Position numbers and translations under genes: made by a program
The notes under the pieces: model-generated
Databases searched by the model: none
What the model was told of the DNA's origin: nothing
The model's input: the letters and a program-made list of their open reading frames with translations, nothing else
Shown here: in pieces, positions 42,038 to 54,566 of the stretch
How positions within the stretch are numbered: the first letter of the stretch is position 1
Layout: every line of letters starts with the position of its first letter
Assembly: GCA_040112665.1 (NCBI GenBank)
Contig: CP157796.1
Location: 1,304,813-1,368,812, forward strand
Reading direction: 5' to 3'
DNA length: 64,000 nucleotides
From: Oceanicaulis sp.
GTDB lineage: Bacteria > Pseudomonadota > Alphaproteobacteria > Caulobacterales > Maricaulaceae

Positions 42038-42937
42038 ATGCGCTTCGCCCCGCTCGCGGCCCTGGCGGCCGCCTGCCTCGCCGCGGCGCCGGCCTTCGCC
42101 CAGAACGAGGTCGAGGTGGAGACCACCGATCTCGGCCACGGGCTCTTCATGCTGTCCACCGGCATGGCCGGCAATGTCGGGATCAGCGCGGGCGAGGACG
42201 GGGTGTTCATGATCGACACCCAGTTCGAGCGCAGCGCGCCGGCGCTGGACGCCGCCCAGCGCGCGATCAGCGGCGCGGACGTCGATCTAGTCCTGAACAC
42301 CCATCTTCACGGCGACCATGTGCGCGGCAACGCGTATTTCGCAGAGCGCGGCGCGGTGATCATCGCCCATGAAAGCGTGCGCCCGGCGCTTGAAAATCCC
42401 GTCACCTCGCAGCTCACCGGATCGACGCCGGACCCGCTGTCGGGCGGCTATCTGCCCACGGTCTCGGTGTCCGACGGCGACGCGGTGACGATGAACGGGC
42501 TGACCGCCCGGCTGCATCACGCGCCGTCCGCCCACACCGCAGGCGACATCTGGGTGCACTGGCCCGAAGCGGACGTCATCCACGCCGGCGATCTGCTGTT
42601 TTCGGGAATGTTTCCCTATATCGATCTCGACAATGGCGGCACGGTCGAAGGGATGATCGCCGGCATCCGTGCGGTCGCTGCGGCGGCCGGGCCGGAGACG
42701 CAGATCATTCCCGGCCACGGCCCGCTTTCCACCCGGGAGGACCTGATCGCCAGCGCCGACATGCTAGAACAGGCCCGCGCTCTGGTCGCGGACATGGTCG
42801 AAGACGGCGCAGGCTGGGAGGAGGTTCGCAGCGCGAATCCGCTCGCGCCCTTCCATGAGGACTGGAACTGGCGTTTCATCACGACCGAGCGCATGACCTG
42901 GACGCTGTACAGGGATATCACCGGTGAAACGCCGTAA
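42038..42937 (+). CDS. metallo-beta-lactamase-fold hydrolase, exported
   Basis: A 299-residue MBL-fold protein with signal peptide (about 1-22, 'AAPAFAQ'). Zinc motifs: 'NTHLHGDHVRGN' (HxHxDH with Gly), 'HHAPSAHTAGD', 'VIHAGDLLF' and 'IIPGHGPLSTRED'. The HxHGDH pattern and periplasmic location resemble the B1/quinoprotein-relay MBL group; substrate unknown, so no claim of beta-lactam hydrolysis. AAGGGAGA precedes ATG 42038. The 3' end overlaps the GTG-started gene 42924 by 14 bases. Confidence 0.87.
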   Translation: MRFAPLAALAAACLAAAPAFAQNEVEVETTDLGHGLFMLSTGMAGNVGISAGEDGVFMIDTQFERSAPALDAAQRAISGADVDLVLNTHLHGDHVRGNAYFAERGAVIIAHESVRPALENPVTSQLTGSTPDPLSGGYLPTVSVSDGDAVTMNGLTARLHHAPSAHTAGDIWVHWPEADVIHAGDLLFSGMFPYIDLDNGGTVEGMIAGIRAVAAAAGPETQIIPGHGPLSTREDLIASADMLEQARALVADMVEDGAGWEEVRSANPLAPFHEDWNWRFITTERMTWTLYRDITGETP

Positions 42938-43130
42938 GTCGATCTTCATTCCGCCCGGGCGCGTGATCGTGATGATCCTCGCCATCGCGGCGATCCTGGG
43001 CCTTCTGTTCTCGGTGATCCTGAACGGGGCGCTCGCCGGCGCGATCGTCGGGCTCGTCGTGGCCGCGGCGTTCTACCTGTTCATCGTGGTCAATGCGCGC
43101 AATCAGGCGAAAAAGCTCAAGCGGCGCTGA
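42924..43130 (+). CDS. small two-helix membrane protein
   Basis: A 68-residue protein: basic N-terminus 'MKRRKSIFIPPGR', two adjacent helices (about 14-34 and 37-55), basic tail 'NARNQAKKLKRR'. It starts with GTG at 42924 behind AGGGAT and overlaps the MBL gene by 14 bases, so it is translated in coupling with it. Function is unknown. Confidence 0.62.
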   Translation: MKRRKSIFIPPGRVIVMILAIAAILGLLFSVILNGALAGAIVGLVVAAAFYLFIVVNARNQAKKLKRR

Positions 43131-43216
43131 AGCGGGCCTGTCCGGTCCGGTTTTCCTTGTCCGGCGGGCGGGCTGTGCTAGGACTTGGGTGAACGCGCTT
43201 CACTGAGCAGACCGCA

Positions 43217-43459
43217 ATGACCGACCCGAAACGATCGCCGACACCGCCGCGCGCCGGGCTCACCCTCGCCGCGTTTCTGGCGGTGGGCGCGATCGTCTGG
43301 GTGCTGGTTTCGCTGATCAGCGGCGATCTATGGCTGGGGTTCGCCTACGGACTGGCGCCCGGGCTGGGGCTGGGGCTCCTGGCCGCGCTGCGCTTGAGGC
43401 GCGGCGGGCTCATCCGGCGGCCGAACAGGCCGGACAGCTCCGATCGCGAGCGAGCCTGA
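43217..43459 (+). CDS. small two-helix membrane protein
   Basis: An 80-residue protein with a Pro-rich N-terminus, two helices (about 14-36 and 40-58) and an Arg-rich tail ('RLRRGGLIRRPNRPDSSDRERA'). No SD is strong. Its 3' end overlaps the convergent ThiF-family gene by 50 bases. Function is unknown; coding status is moderately certain. Confidence 0.5.
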   Translation: MTDPKRSPTPPRAGLTLAAFLAVGAIVWVLVSLISGDLWLGFAYGLAPGLGLGLLAALRLRRGGLIRRPNRPDSSDRERA

Positions 43460-44153
43460 CCGTTCGCGCCGCGCCCGCCAATCCGTCGAAAATCAGAATC
43501 CGTCCGATCAGCGCGTCGCCCGCGCGCGCTGTAAGCTTGATCGCTTCGAGCGCCATGGCCGAGCCGATCACGCCGGTCAGCGCGCCGACGATTCCGGTCT
43601 CCGCGCAGCGCTCGGCATCGGGGGGCGGGGCGGGCACCAGGCACTGGTAGCAGGGCCCGCCCAGATGCGGCGCGAAGACCGAGACCTGGCCGTCCCAGCG
43701 CCCCACCGCGCCCGAGACCAGCGGAACCCGCGCCGCGATGGCGGCCGCGTTTACGGCGAAGCGCGTCGGGAACTCATCGCAGCCGTCGAGCACCAGATCG
43801 CAGCCCTCCAGAAGATCGGGCAGGCTTTCCGCGTCCGCGCGGATCGGGCGGGGCTCGATCGTGACGGCCGGGTCGAGCGCGGTCAGCGCTTGCGCGGCCG
43901 CCTCGGTCTTCGACCGGCCGATATCTGCAGTGCGGTAGAGAATCTGGCGCTGCAGGTTGTCCAGGCTCACCTGATCAGGATCGGCGATGCGGATCGCGCC
44001 GATCCCGGCCGCGGCGAGATAGAGCGCAGCCGGAGCGCCCAGCCCGCCCGCGCCGACGATCAGCACCCGGGCGCGCGACAGGCGCTGCTGCCCCGGCCCG
44101 CCGATCTCCTTTAGAAGGATATGGCGGGCGTGCCGTTCGGGATCGATCGCCAT
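43410..44153 (-). CDS. HesA/MoeB/ThiF family adenylyltransferase
   Basis: A 247-residue E1-like enzyme that adenylates the C-terminal glycine of a small sulfur carrier: 'VLIVGAGGLGAPAALYLAAAGIG' nucleotide site, 'DQVSLDNLQRQILY', 'DGCDEFPTRFAVN', catalytic Cys in 'CYQCLVP', and a zinc site of 'CYQC' with 'CPAC' near the C-terminus. Without MoaD/ThiS neighbours MoeB and ThiF cannot be told apart; there is no rhodanese domain. ATG 44153. Confidence 0.9.
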   Translation of the reverse strand: MAIDPERHARHILLKEIGGPGQQRLSRARVLIVGAGGLGAPAALYLAAAGIGAIRIADPDQVSLDNLQRQILYRTADIGRSKTEAAAQALTALDPAVTIEPRPIRADAESLPDLLEGCDLVLDGCDEFPTRFAVNAAAIAARVPLVSGAVGRWDGQVSVFAPHLGGPCYQCLVPAPPPDAERCAETGIVGALTGVIGSAMALEAIKLTARAGDALIGRILIFDGLAGAARTVRLARDRSCPACSAAG

Positions 44154-44331
44154 GGCGCTCCTTCGTGCGGTCAGGACACGTCTGAGGCGAAAAACGCGCC
44201 TCCGTCCGGCCTTTTTCCTGTCAGCTCCGGTTCAGCCATGTAGAGTAAACTCGGTTCAAAGGTCGAGCCTTGCGCGCTCGCGCGAGCTCAGACAGGCGCT
44301 CCATGCGCCGGACAGGAAGACGAGGGAAGCC

Positions 44332-44754
44332 ATGAAACGTCTGATCATGATCGCGGCGGCCGCCGCAGTTCTCGCCGGATGTGCGACCGCGGAAGGCTAC
44401 CGCCAGCAGGTCGAGCAGTTCGTGGGCGCGCATTCCGATGCGATCCTGCTCGAATGGGGCCCGCCCGTGGCGCGCGACCAGCTGAGCGACGGCTCCGAGA
44501 TCTGGGTCTATTTCAACGAAGAGCGCCGCTACGATCCGGGCGGGTATCGCTCGATCCCGCGTGAGCGCCGGATCACGTATTACGACGACAAGGGCAATGA
44601 ACGGACCCGCGTCGAGCAGTACGAGGACACGGTCTACGAGCCGCCGCGCGAATGGTGGACCGAGTGCGAGACCCGCTTCGTGATCGGGCCTGACAGCCGC
44701 GTGCGCGACTTCCGCTTCTCCGGCGACGCCTGCCTGGCCGAAGAGATCTACTGA
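44332..44754 (+). CDS. lipoprotein of unknown function
   Basis: A 140-residue lipoprotein: signal peptide with lipobox 'LAGC' (Cys16), then a charged domain with 'SDAILLEWGPPVARDQLSDGSEIWVYF', which resembles SmpA/OmlA/BamE-type folds in which a 'W/L-G-x-P' turn precedes beta-strands. The C-terminal 'WWTECETRFVIGPDSRVRDFRFSGDAC' has two Cys that may form a disulfide. ATG 44332 has GAGGGAAG. Envelope location is likely; role unknown. Confidence 0.78.
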   Translation: MKRLIMIAAAAAVLAGCATAEGYRQQVEQFVGAHSDAILLEWGPPVARDQLSDGSEIWVYFNEERRYDPGGYRSIPRERRITYYDDKGNERTRVEQYEDTVYEPPREWWTECETRFVIGPDSRVRDFRFSGDACLAEEIY

Positions 44755-44822
44755 GCCGTAGCGCTGGCCAGGGGCGGCGAACGCGGCCAGCATGGCGGAC
44801 CGCCTGAAAGGACCGCTCCGCC

Positions 44823-46127
44823 GTGCTCGCCGCCGCTCCCGCCCCTACGCTCACCGCCCAGCAGCAGGCCGTCGTCGACTTCGCAGTCGAGGGCGGCGCG
44901 CACCTGTTCCTGACCGGCCGGGCGGGCACGGGCAAGACGACCGTCACCCGCGCCATTCTGCGCCGGCTGGGCGGGCGTGCGGCCGTGCTCGCGCCCACCG
45001 GCGTTGCTGCGATGAATGCGGGCGGGCAGACGCTGCACAGCTTCTTCCGCCTGCCCCCGCGCCTGATCACGCCGGGCGACATCCGCCGGGTGCGCAATGC
45101 GCGCGCCATCCAGGCGCTCTCCACCCTTGTGATCGACGAGATCTCGATGGTCCGCTCCGATCTCATGCAGGCGGTGGATTTCTCCCTCAGGCTCAATCGC
45201 GACAGCAACGAACCCTTCGGCGGGGTGCGGCTGGTGCTCGTGGGCGACCTCGCCCAGCTGCCCCCGATCGCGCGCGGCGAGGAGGCGGCCTTCCTCGAGG
45301 AGACATACGGCGGGCCCTTCTTCTTCCATGCGCCGAGCTTTCGCGATGCAGGCTTCACCATGGTCGAGCTCTCCAAGGTGCACCGCCAGGCCGATCCCGA
45401 TTTCGTCGAGATCCTCAACGCCGTCCGCGAGGGCGAGCTCACGCCCGACCTGTCCGAGCGGCTGGGCGAGCGGGTGACCGGGCGCACCGGGCTTGAAGCG
45501 TCGGCCACCCATGTCGTCCTGACCGCCACCAACGAGGCCGCCGCCCGCATCAACCAGGCTCGGCTCGACGGCCTTCTGGGCGAGCCGCGCGGGTTTTCCG
45601 GCAAGGTGGAGGGCGAGTTCGATCCGCGCCTCTTCCCCACCGAAGACCCGCTGATCCTCAAGGCCGGCGCGCGCGTGATGACCATCCGCAACGATCCGGG
45701 CGGGCGGTATGTGAACGGCTCGATCGGCGAGGTGGTCGGCTTCACCCCCGACGGGGTGAAGGTGCTCGTCAACGGCGAGACGGTGACAGTGGAAAAGGTC
45801 AGCTGGGAGCGCATGCGCTATGCGGCGGACGCGAAGACCGGCGCGCTCAAGCGCGAGACGATCGGCTCGTACGCGCAGTATCCGCTCAGGCTCGCCTGGG
45901 CGATGACGATCCATAAATCGCAAGGCCTGACGCTCGACCGGGTGTTTCTGGACGTCTCCCGCCGGCTGTTTGCGCACGGCCAGGCCTATGTGGCGCTATC
46001 GCGCGCGCGCACCTTCGAGGGGCTGGAGCTCAGCCATGCCGTGCGTCCGACCGACATCATCACCGATCCCCGCCTGTTCGAGGTCAGAAGCTTCTGCGAT
46101 CCCGCCCCGGCGGCGCTGGACGCATGA
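44823..46127 (+). CDS. PIF1-like helicase / AAA ATPase
   Basis: A 434-residue superfamily 1 helicase of the PIF1/RecD2 type: Walker A 'GRAGTGKTT', Ia 'APTGVAAMNAGGQTLHSFF', Walker B 'VIDEISMV', motif III 'VGDLAQLPP', later 'RVMTIRNDPGGRYVNGSIG' and 'AMTIHKSQGLTLDRV', 'YVALSRAR'. It unwinds DNA 5'-3' in repair or replication. GTG start 44823. It overlaps the downstream HTH gene as ATGA, forming an operon with HTH and PIN genes. Confidence 0.9.
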   Translation: MLAAAPAPTLTAQQQAVVDFAVEGGAHLFLTGRAGTGKTTVTRAILRRLGGRAAVLAPTGVAAMNAGGQTLHSFFRLPPRLITPGDIRRVRNARAIQALSTLVIDEISMVRSDLMQAVDFSLRLNRDSNEPFGGVRLVLVGDLAQLPPIARGEEAAFLEETYGGPFFFHAPSFRDAGFTMVELSKVHRQADPDFVEILNAVREGELTPDLSERLGERVTGRTGLEASATHVVLTATNEAAARINQARLDGLLGEPRGFSGKVEGEFDPRLFPTEDPLILKAGARVMTIRNDPGGRYVNGSIGEVVGFTPDGVKVLVNGETVTVEKVSWERMRYAADAKTGALKRETIGSYAQYPLRLAWAMTIHKSQGLTLDRVFLDVSRRLFAHGQAYVALSRARTFEGLELSHAVRPTDIITDPRLFEVRSFCDPAPAALDA

Positions 46128-46336
46128 GCGCGGACCAGACCACCGCCTGCGCCCGGCTGGGCGTCGATGCGTTCGGGCTCGACCGGCTGATCGCGCAGGG
46201 TCATGTCGCCGCGACGCGCAGCAGGGAGGGCTGGAAGATCGAGCCGGGCGAACTGAACCGCGCCGCAGACGCGCTCGCCCGCCGCCGCGCCGAAGCGCTC
46301 GACCGGCTGGCGAAACTGGACGGCCCCCATCTCTAG
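46124..46336 (+). CDS. HTH (excisionase-like) probable antitoxin
   Basis: A 70-residue protein: 'CARLGVDAFGLDRLIAQGHVAATRSREGWKIEPGEL' resembles a MerR/excisionase-type winged helix, followed by a helical tail 'ADALARRRAEALDRLAKLDG'. It starts in the ATGA overlap with the helicase and precedes a PIN-domain frame, the usual antitoxin place. Its stop is upstream of the PIN core, in another frame (+1 shift would join them). Confidence 0.65.
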   Translation: MSADQTTACARLGVDAFGLDRLIAQGHVAATRSREGWKIEPGELNRAADALARRRAEALDRLAKLDGPHL

Positions 46337-46346
46337 CCCCGCCGCC

Positions 46347-46898
46347 ATACCCGTCTTTGCAGACGCCAACGTGCTCGCCGGCGCGGTCCGGCGGCAGGTG
46401 TTTCTCGCGTTCGCGGCGGCCGGCCTGATCCATCCGCGCTGGTCTCGCGCGGTGCTGATGGAGGCGGGTCACGCCCACGCCAAGATCGTCGAAAAAAAGC
46501 CCGGCCGGGACGGGGCGGGCGAAGCCGCGCTGCTGCTCACCGAGCTTGAAGCCGGCTTCCCCGAGGCCGACGTGCCAGAGACGCTATGGTCTCATGTCCG
46601 CGTCGAGGGAAAGCTGCCCGACCGCGGCGACGAGCACGTGATCAAGGCCGCCGCCGCGGGCGGCGCGCGTTACATCGTCACCGAGAACCTCAGGGATTTC
46701 CCCGCCGCCGTCCTCGCCCCGCTGGGCCTCGCGGCGGTGGGCTCCGACGCCCTGTTCAGCGACCGCCTCGCCGCAGCCCCCGAGGCCGGCGCCGCGGCGC
46801 TCATCGCGCTCAGAGCGCGGCTGGGCCTGGACGAAGACGCCTTCCGCGACGCGCTGCTGCGGTCGAGACTGAAGCGGCTGGCGGGGCGTGTGGGGTAG
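46347..46898 (+). CDS. PIN-domain protein without a canonical start codon
   Basis: PIN-domain RNase-like protein: 'IPVFADANVLAGAVRR' with the first metal-binding Asp at 46362-46364, 'LMEAGHAHAKI', 'LPDRGDEHVIKAAAAGGARYIVTENLRDFP' with later acidic residues, then a helical tail to 46898. The first GTG (46371) lies after the first catalytic Asp, and no ATG, GTG or TTG exists in frame between it and a stop at 46254-46256. Start at 46347 (ATA) is a guess; other options are ATC 46329, a +1 frameshift from the HTH gene at a C-run (46324-46328), or a mutation. So the gene may be translated irregularly or be inactive. Confidence 0.6.
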   Translation: MPVFADANVLAGAVRRQVFLAFAAAGLIHPRWSRAVLMEAGHAHAKIVEKKPGRDGAGEAALLLTELEAGFPEADVPETLWSHVRVEGKLPDRGDEHVIKAAAAGGARYIVTENLRDFPAAVLAPLGLAAVGSDALFSDRLAAAPEAGAAALIALRARLGLDEDAFRDALLRSRLKRLAGRVG

Positions 46899-47214
46899 GG
46901 GGCGACAACGCCCTCGGCGACGGTTTCTCTCTGGCCCCTCTCCCTTCGTCATTCCCGCGGAAGCGGGAGTGAGCGCTGGTCGGCGTCAGCCGATCAATCG
47001 TTCCGGGGGAACGATTGAAGGCGGCGAACGGGCCGGCAGGCCCCAGTGAACCTAGAGCAGCGGCCATGCCGGACTGGGTCCCCGCTTTCGCGGGGATGAC
47101 GAGGAGGAGGCGTGTGCGCGAACGCGGAAACCTATTCGCTTCCGATTAGCTGCGCGTGAACGCGCGTAGCCGGGAAGCAAGGGAGGCACCGTGAAGTCTT
47201 GCAAATTAAGAAAG
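46899..47214. repeat. 316-base non-coding REP/palindrome cluster
   Basis: No gene is seen here. It holds a left palindrome (46947-46968, TCCCGC-GGAA-GCGGGA core), a perfect 10-bp stem CAATCGTTCC/GGAACGATTG (46995-47017, loop GGG), and a right palindrome (47079-47101, CCCCGC-TTTC-GCGGGG core). The two outer palindromes are imperfect inverted copies of each other ('CGTCATTCCCGC' against 'GCGGGGATGACG'), so the block 46947-47101 looks like a MITE-like pair. The final 100 bases become AT-rich towards the gene at 47215. Confidence 0.65.
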
Positions 47215-50327
<3,113 letters not shown>

Positions 50328-50373
50328 CTAACGCGCGCGCACGCGCGAGGCCATGTCTGCGATCAGCGCGCGC

Positions 50374-50769
50374 TCAAGCGGGATCTGCGGCGGGCGGGGC
50401 GGACGCGGGGCGCAGGGTCAATCGGTCCTCGAGCACGCGGACCGCATCGAGGAAATCCTCGTCGCCGTAAGGTTTCTCGAGCCGCGGCGCGTCCGGAAAA
50501 TCCAGCGCGAACCGGCCGCCGTGCGAGTTCGTGAAAATGAAGGGCATCCCGGCGCGCGCCATCGCTTCGGCGACCGGAGCGCTGGCGCATTCGGGGCGTG
50601 CCGACAGATCGATCAGCCCCGCGTCCACACGGCCGGTTTCAAGAAATTCGAGCGCGCCGGCGCTGGTGTTGAACGGACCGGCCACGAGCCAGCCCAATGC
50701 GCGCACGCGCTCGGCGATGTCCAGGGCGATGACGATCTGATGTTCGAGAATGAGCAGGCGTCGCGGCAT
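50374..50769 (-). CDS. single-domain response-regulator-like receiver
   Basis: A 131-residue receiver-like protein. The beta1 motif reads 'LLILEHQIVIALD', so the usual acidic pair (DD/ED) is reduced to Glu-His, but the phospho-acceptor Asp in 'AGLIDLSA' and the Lys in 'PRLEKPYGDEDFLDA' are kept. No output domain. It is divergent from a Crp/Fnr regulator, with 153 bases between. Phosphorylation ability is doubtful because of the weak metal site. Confidence 0.78.
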   Translation of the reverse strand: MPRRLLILEHQIVIALDIAERVRALGWLVAGPFNTSAGALEFLETGRVDAGLIDLSARPECASAPVAEAMARAGMPFIFTNSHGGRFALDFPDAPRLEKPYGDEDFLDAVRVLEDRLTLRPASAPPAADPA

Positions 50770-50922
50770 GGCGATCAGAACTCCGAATAATCTATATGCG
50801 CGACGGTAATCCGCTCCGTCCGGCTCGGCAGTAACCTGGGTTACGCGTCTTGGCCCCGGGGGCACTTGCACCGCTTGGCCCGGCTTTTATGGTTTCGTAT
50901 CGAAACAATCCCCGGCCAGGCC

Positions 50923-51696
50923 ATGCTCACCGCCTTCCAAAGACGCCTTGAATCCTACATGCAGCTCACCGATTCCGACCGTCACCGGCTCGGCGCGCTG
51001 CGCACGCATGTGCGCCGCTTCGGCCCCAAGGAGGTGGTCACCGCCGAGGAGGCCCGCCTGAACCGGGTCTACTGGATCGAATCGGGCTGGGCCGTGCGGT
51101 ATCGGCGGCTTCATAACGGCGACCGGCAGATCGTGAACTTCATGCTGCCGGGCGATTTCTTCGATCTTCAGGGCCTGGTTCAGGCGAGCTCGGACCACAC
51201 GGTCAGCGCCGTCAGCGAGCTCACCGTGATCGAGACGGCCGCGACCGATTTCATCGAAGCGATCAACGACCGGCCGGCGATCTTCAATGCGCTGGTCTGG
51301 GGCGCGGTGGTCGAGGAATCGATCCTGCGCGAGCACATCATCCAGATCGGCCGTCAGCCCGCGCTCAGCCGCATCGCCTTCCTGATCCTCGAACTCTACC
51401 GCCGCCAGCGCATGGTCGGCGTCGCGGAGGAGGGGCGGCTGGATTTCCCCGTGGGTCACGGCACGCTCGCCGACGCGGTCGGCCTGTCGCGCGTGCACGT
51501 GTCCCGCTCCTTGCGTGCGCTCAGGGATCGCGGCTGCGTGGCGGCCGACGATCGGCACCTTCGAATCCTTGATCTGGAGGCGTTGGAGGCCATCGCCGAG
51601 TACGACGACCGCTATCTGCACATCCAGCCGATCCCGGCGCGCGAGGGCCGGCTGTTTCCCGCTCCCGGACCCGGCCCGCTATCGAACGAGCAGTAG
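50923..51696 (+). CDS. Crp/Fnr family transcriptional regulator
   Basis: A 257-residue regulator: cyclic-nucleotide-binding-like beta-barrel ('NRVYWIESGWAVRYRRLHNGDRQIVNFMLPGDFFDLQGLV'), dimer helix, and a winged-helix HTH ('TLADAVGLSRVHVSRSLRALRDRG'). Four-Cys iron-sulfur sets of FNR are missing and the cAMP-site residues are not evident, so it is a generic Crp/Fnr member. ATG 50923 is used; a longer start at 50866 has no better SD. It is divergent from the receiver gene. Confidence 0.88.
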   Translation: MLTAFQRRLESYMQLTDSDRHRLGALRTHVRRFGPKEVVTAEEARLNRVYWIESGWAVRYRRLHNGDRQIVNFMLPGDFFDLQGLVQASSDHTVSAVSELTVIETAATDFIEAINDRPAIFNALVWGAVVEESILREHIIQIGRQPALSRIAFLILELYRRQRMVGVAEEGRLDFPVGHGTLADAVGLSRVHVSRSLRALRDRGCVAADDRHLRILDLEALEAIAEYDDRYLHIQPIPAREGRLFPAPGPGPLSNEQ

Positions 51697-52320
51697 GATC
51701 GCGACGCCTGCGAGCACGCCGGCCGTGATCAGGTCCGCCCATCGCTTGACGCCCTTCGCCGCGAGCCAGTGCCGGGCGCGGTGGGCCAGGCCCACATGCA
51801 CGCTCGCGGTGATCGCGTACATCGCCAGCATGATCGCGATCATCGCCGCATAGTTCGCCGCCGTGACCGCGCTGAGATCAAAGAAGGCCGGCAGCAGCGA
51901 CAGATAGAATACGATGGGCTTGGGATTGGTCAGCGGCATGGCGACGCCCGCCGCATAGGTCGCTGCAAGCCCGCGCCTCGACAGGCGCGCGCGCTCCGCA
52001 ACCACGCCAGCGCCCGGCCCTGGATGGCGGAAGCTCTGAAACGCGCCCCATGCGAACCAGAAAAGGATCGCCCCGCCGGCGAGCTTCACCACCCAGAACC
52101 AAGCGACGTAGTCCTGCGCGGCGTCGGCGGCTGCGGCGAGGCCGAACACCGCGACCGTCAGCCAGAAAATGTCACCGGTGATGATCCCCGCCCCGTAGAC
52201 GAAGCCGTGCACCGGCCCCGCGTCGAGCGTACGCGCGACCATGGCCACGTTGCCGGGGCCGGGCGTGAAGAACAGGACGAAGATGGCGCCGGCGAAGGCG
52301 GCGAGCGAGGCGAGGGTCAT
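51679..52320 (-). CDS. LysE family translocator
   Basis: A 213-residue LysE/RhtB exporter with six helices. 'FFTPGPGNVAMVARTLDAGPVHGFVYGAGIITGD' is the signature near the N-terminus, and 'NPKPIVFYLSLLPAF' is the conserved mid-loop. It exports amino acids or derivatives such as homoserine lactones. It converges on the Crp/Fnr gene (18-base overlap). Substrate unknown. Confidence 0.92.
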   Translation of the reverse strand: MTLASLAAFAGAIFVLFFTPGPGNVAMVARTLDAGPVHGFVYGAGIITGDIFWLTVAVFGLAAAADAAQDYVAWFWVVKLAGGAILFWFAWGAFQSFRHPGPGAGVVAERARLSRRGLAATYAAGVAMPLTNPKPIVFYLSLLPAFFDLSAVTAANYAAMIAIMLAMYAITASVHVGLAHRARHWLAAKGVKRWADLITAGVLAGVAILLLVR

Positions 52321-52387
52321 GGGCTGCGACTTAGCCTGGCAGCTCGGCGCGGGGAAGCGGCGCAGTCAGGGCGGCGTTCGGGCGGCC

Positions 52388-52951
52388 TCAGTCTTCGCGC
52401 AGGCGCTCGTAGCCCACGCGCGGGCGGCCGTCCGGGCCGGGGCTTTCGCCGGTTTCGGTGAAGCCGGTCTTTTCCAGCACCCGGCGCGAGGCGGTCAGAT
52501 GCGGCTCGGTCCAGGCGGTGACGCGCTTGACGTTCGCGTGGGAGAACGCCCAGTCCAGAAGCCCGCTCACCGCCTCTGTGGCGAGGCCCTGCTCGCGGAA
52601 GCTCGCCGCCATGGCGTAGCCGATCTCGATCGCGCCGGTCTCGTCGGGCGGGCCGAAAAACCCGCCCGTGCCCACCGCCCGGTCGAGCCCGCCCGGCGTC
52701 CAGCCCATCAGAAACACCCAGCCGCGCCAGCCGCGCTCATCGGGGTTCTTCTGGAGGATGTCCAGCTTCTCGGCGAGCCTGGGCGCGTCTTCGGGCACGG
52801 GCGGCCAGACCGCCTCGCTCTGCGCGCCGACAGCGTCGAAAAAGGCGTCGCGGTCCGCGATCTGAAGCCGGGCCAGCTCGGCGTCGATCGCGACGAGCCG
52901 CAGCCGTCCGGTGCGGACTTCCAACCGGTCGTCACTCACGCGCTCGTCCAT
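52388..52951 (-). CDS. GNAT family N-acetyltransferase
   Basis: A 187-residue GNAT of the RimJ/RimL type: 'LRLVAIDAELARLQIADRDAFFDAV', 'GGFFGPPDETGAIEIGYAMAASFREQGLATEAVSGLLDWAF' (acetyl-CoA motif) and 'RRVLEKTGFTETGE'. It acetylates a small molecule or protein N-terminus. ATG 52951 has a strong GAGGAGGA SD, so the longer start at 52990 is rejected. The upstream gene, lpd, runs on the same strand but is separate. Confidence 0.88.
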   Translation of the reverse strand: MDERVSDDRLEVRTGRLRLVAIDAELARLQIADRDAFFDAVGAQSEAVWPPVPEDAPRLAEKLDILQKNPDERGWRGWVFLMGWTPGGLDRAVGTGGFFGPPDETGAIEIGYAMAASFREQGLATEAVSGLLDWAFSHANVKRVTAWTEPHLTASRRVLEKTGFTETGESPGPDGRPRVGYERLRED

Positions 52952-53040
52952 GCCGTCCTCCTCGGCGCCCGTGCGCCGGTTAGCAGACATTTATGACGAT
53001 TAACACGCGGACGGAACGATTTAGAACGATGTTCGGCGCC

Positions 53041-54444
<1,404 letters not shown>

Positions 54445-54566
54445 TTCCGCTCACCGTTCAGAAGAAAGCCGGGCGCAGGACGCGCCCCGAGGAGGTTTGG
54501 CGCGCACCCTAAACCGGGCCGCGCTACGGTCAATGCGGCGAAGGCGGCGTCGGGCGCCTTACCGTC

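Noticed and set aside
42038..42937. Beta-lactam resistance gene
   Set aside because: MBL fold with zinc motifs, but many exported MBL proteins have other substrates; nothing in the sequence shows lactamase specificity.
46899..47110. CRISPR array
   Set aside because: The repeats are inverted, only two, imperfect and of different spacing; no cas genes in the window.
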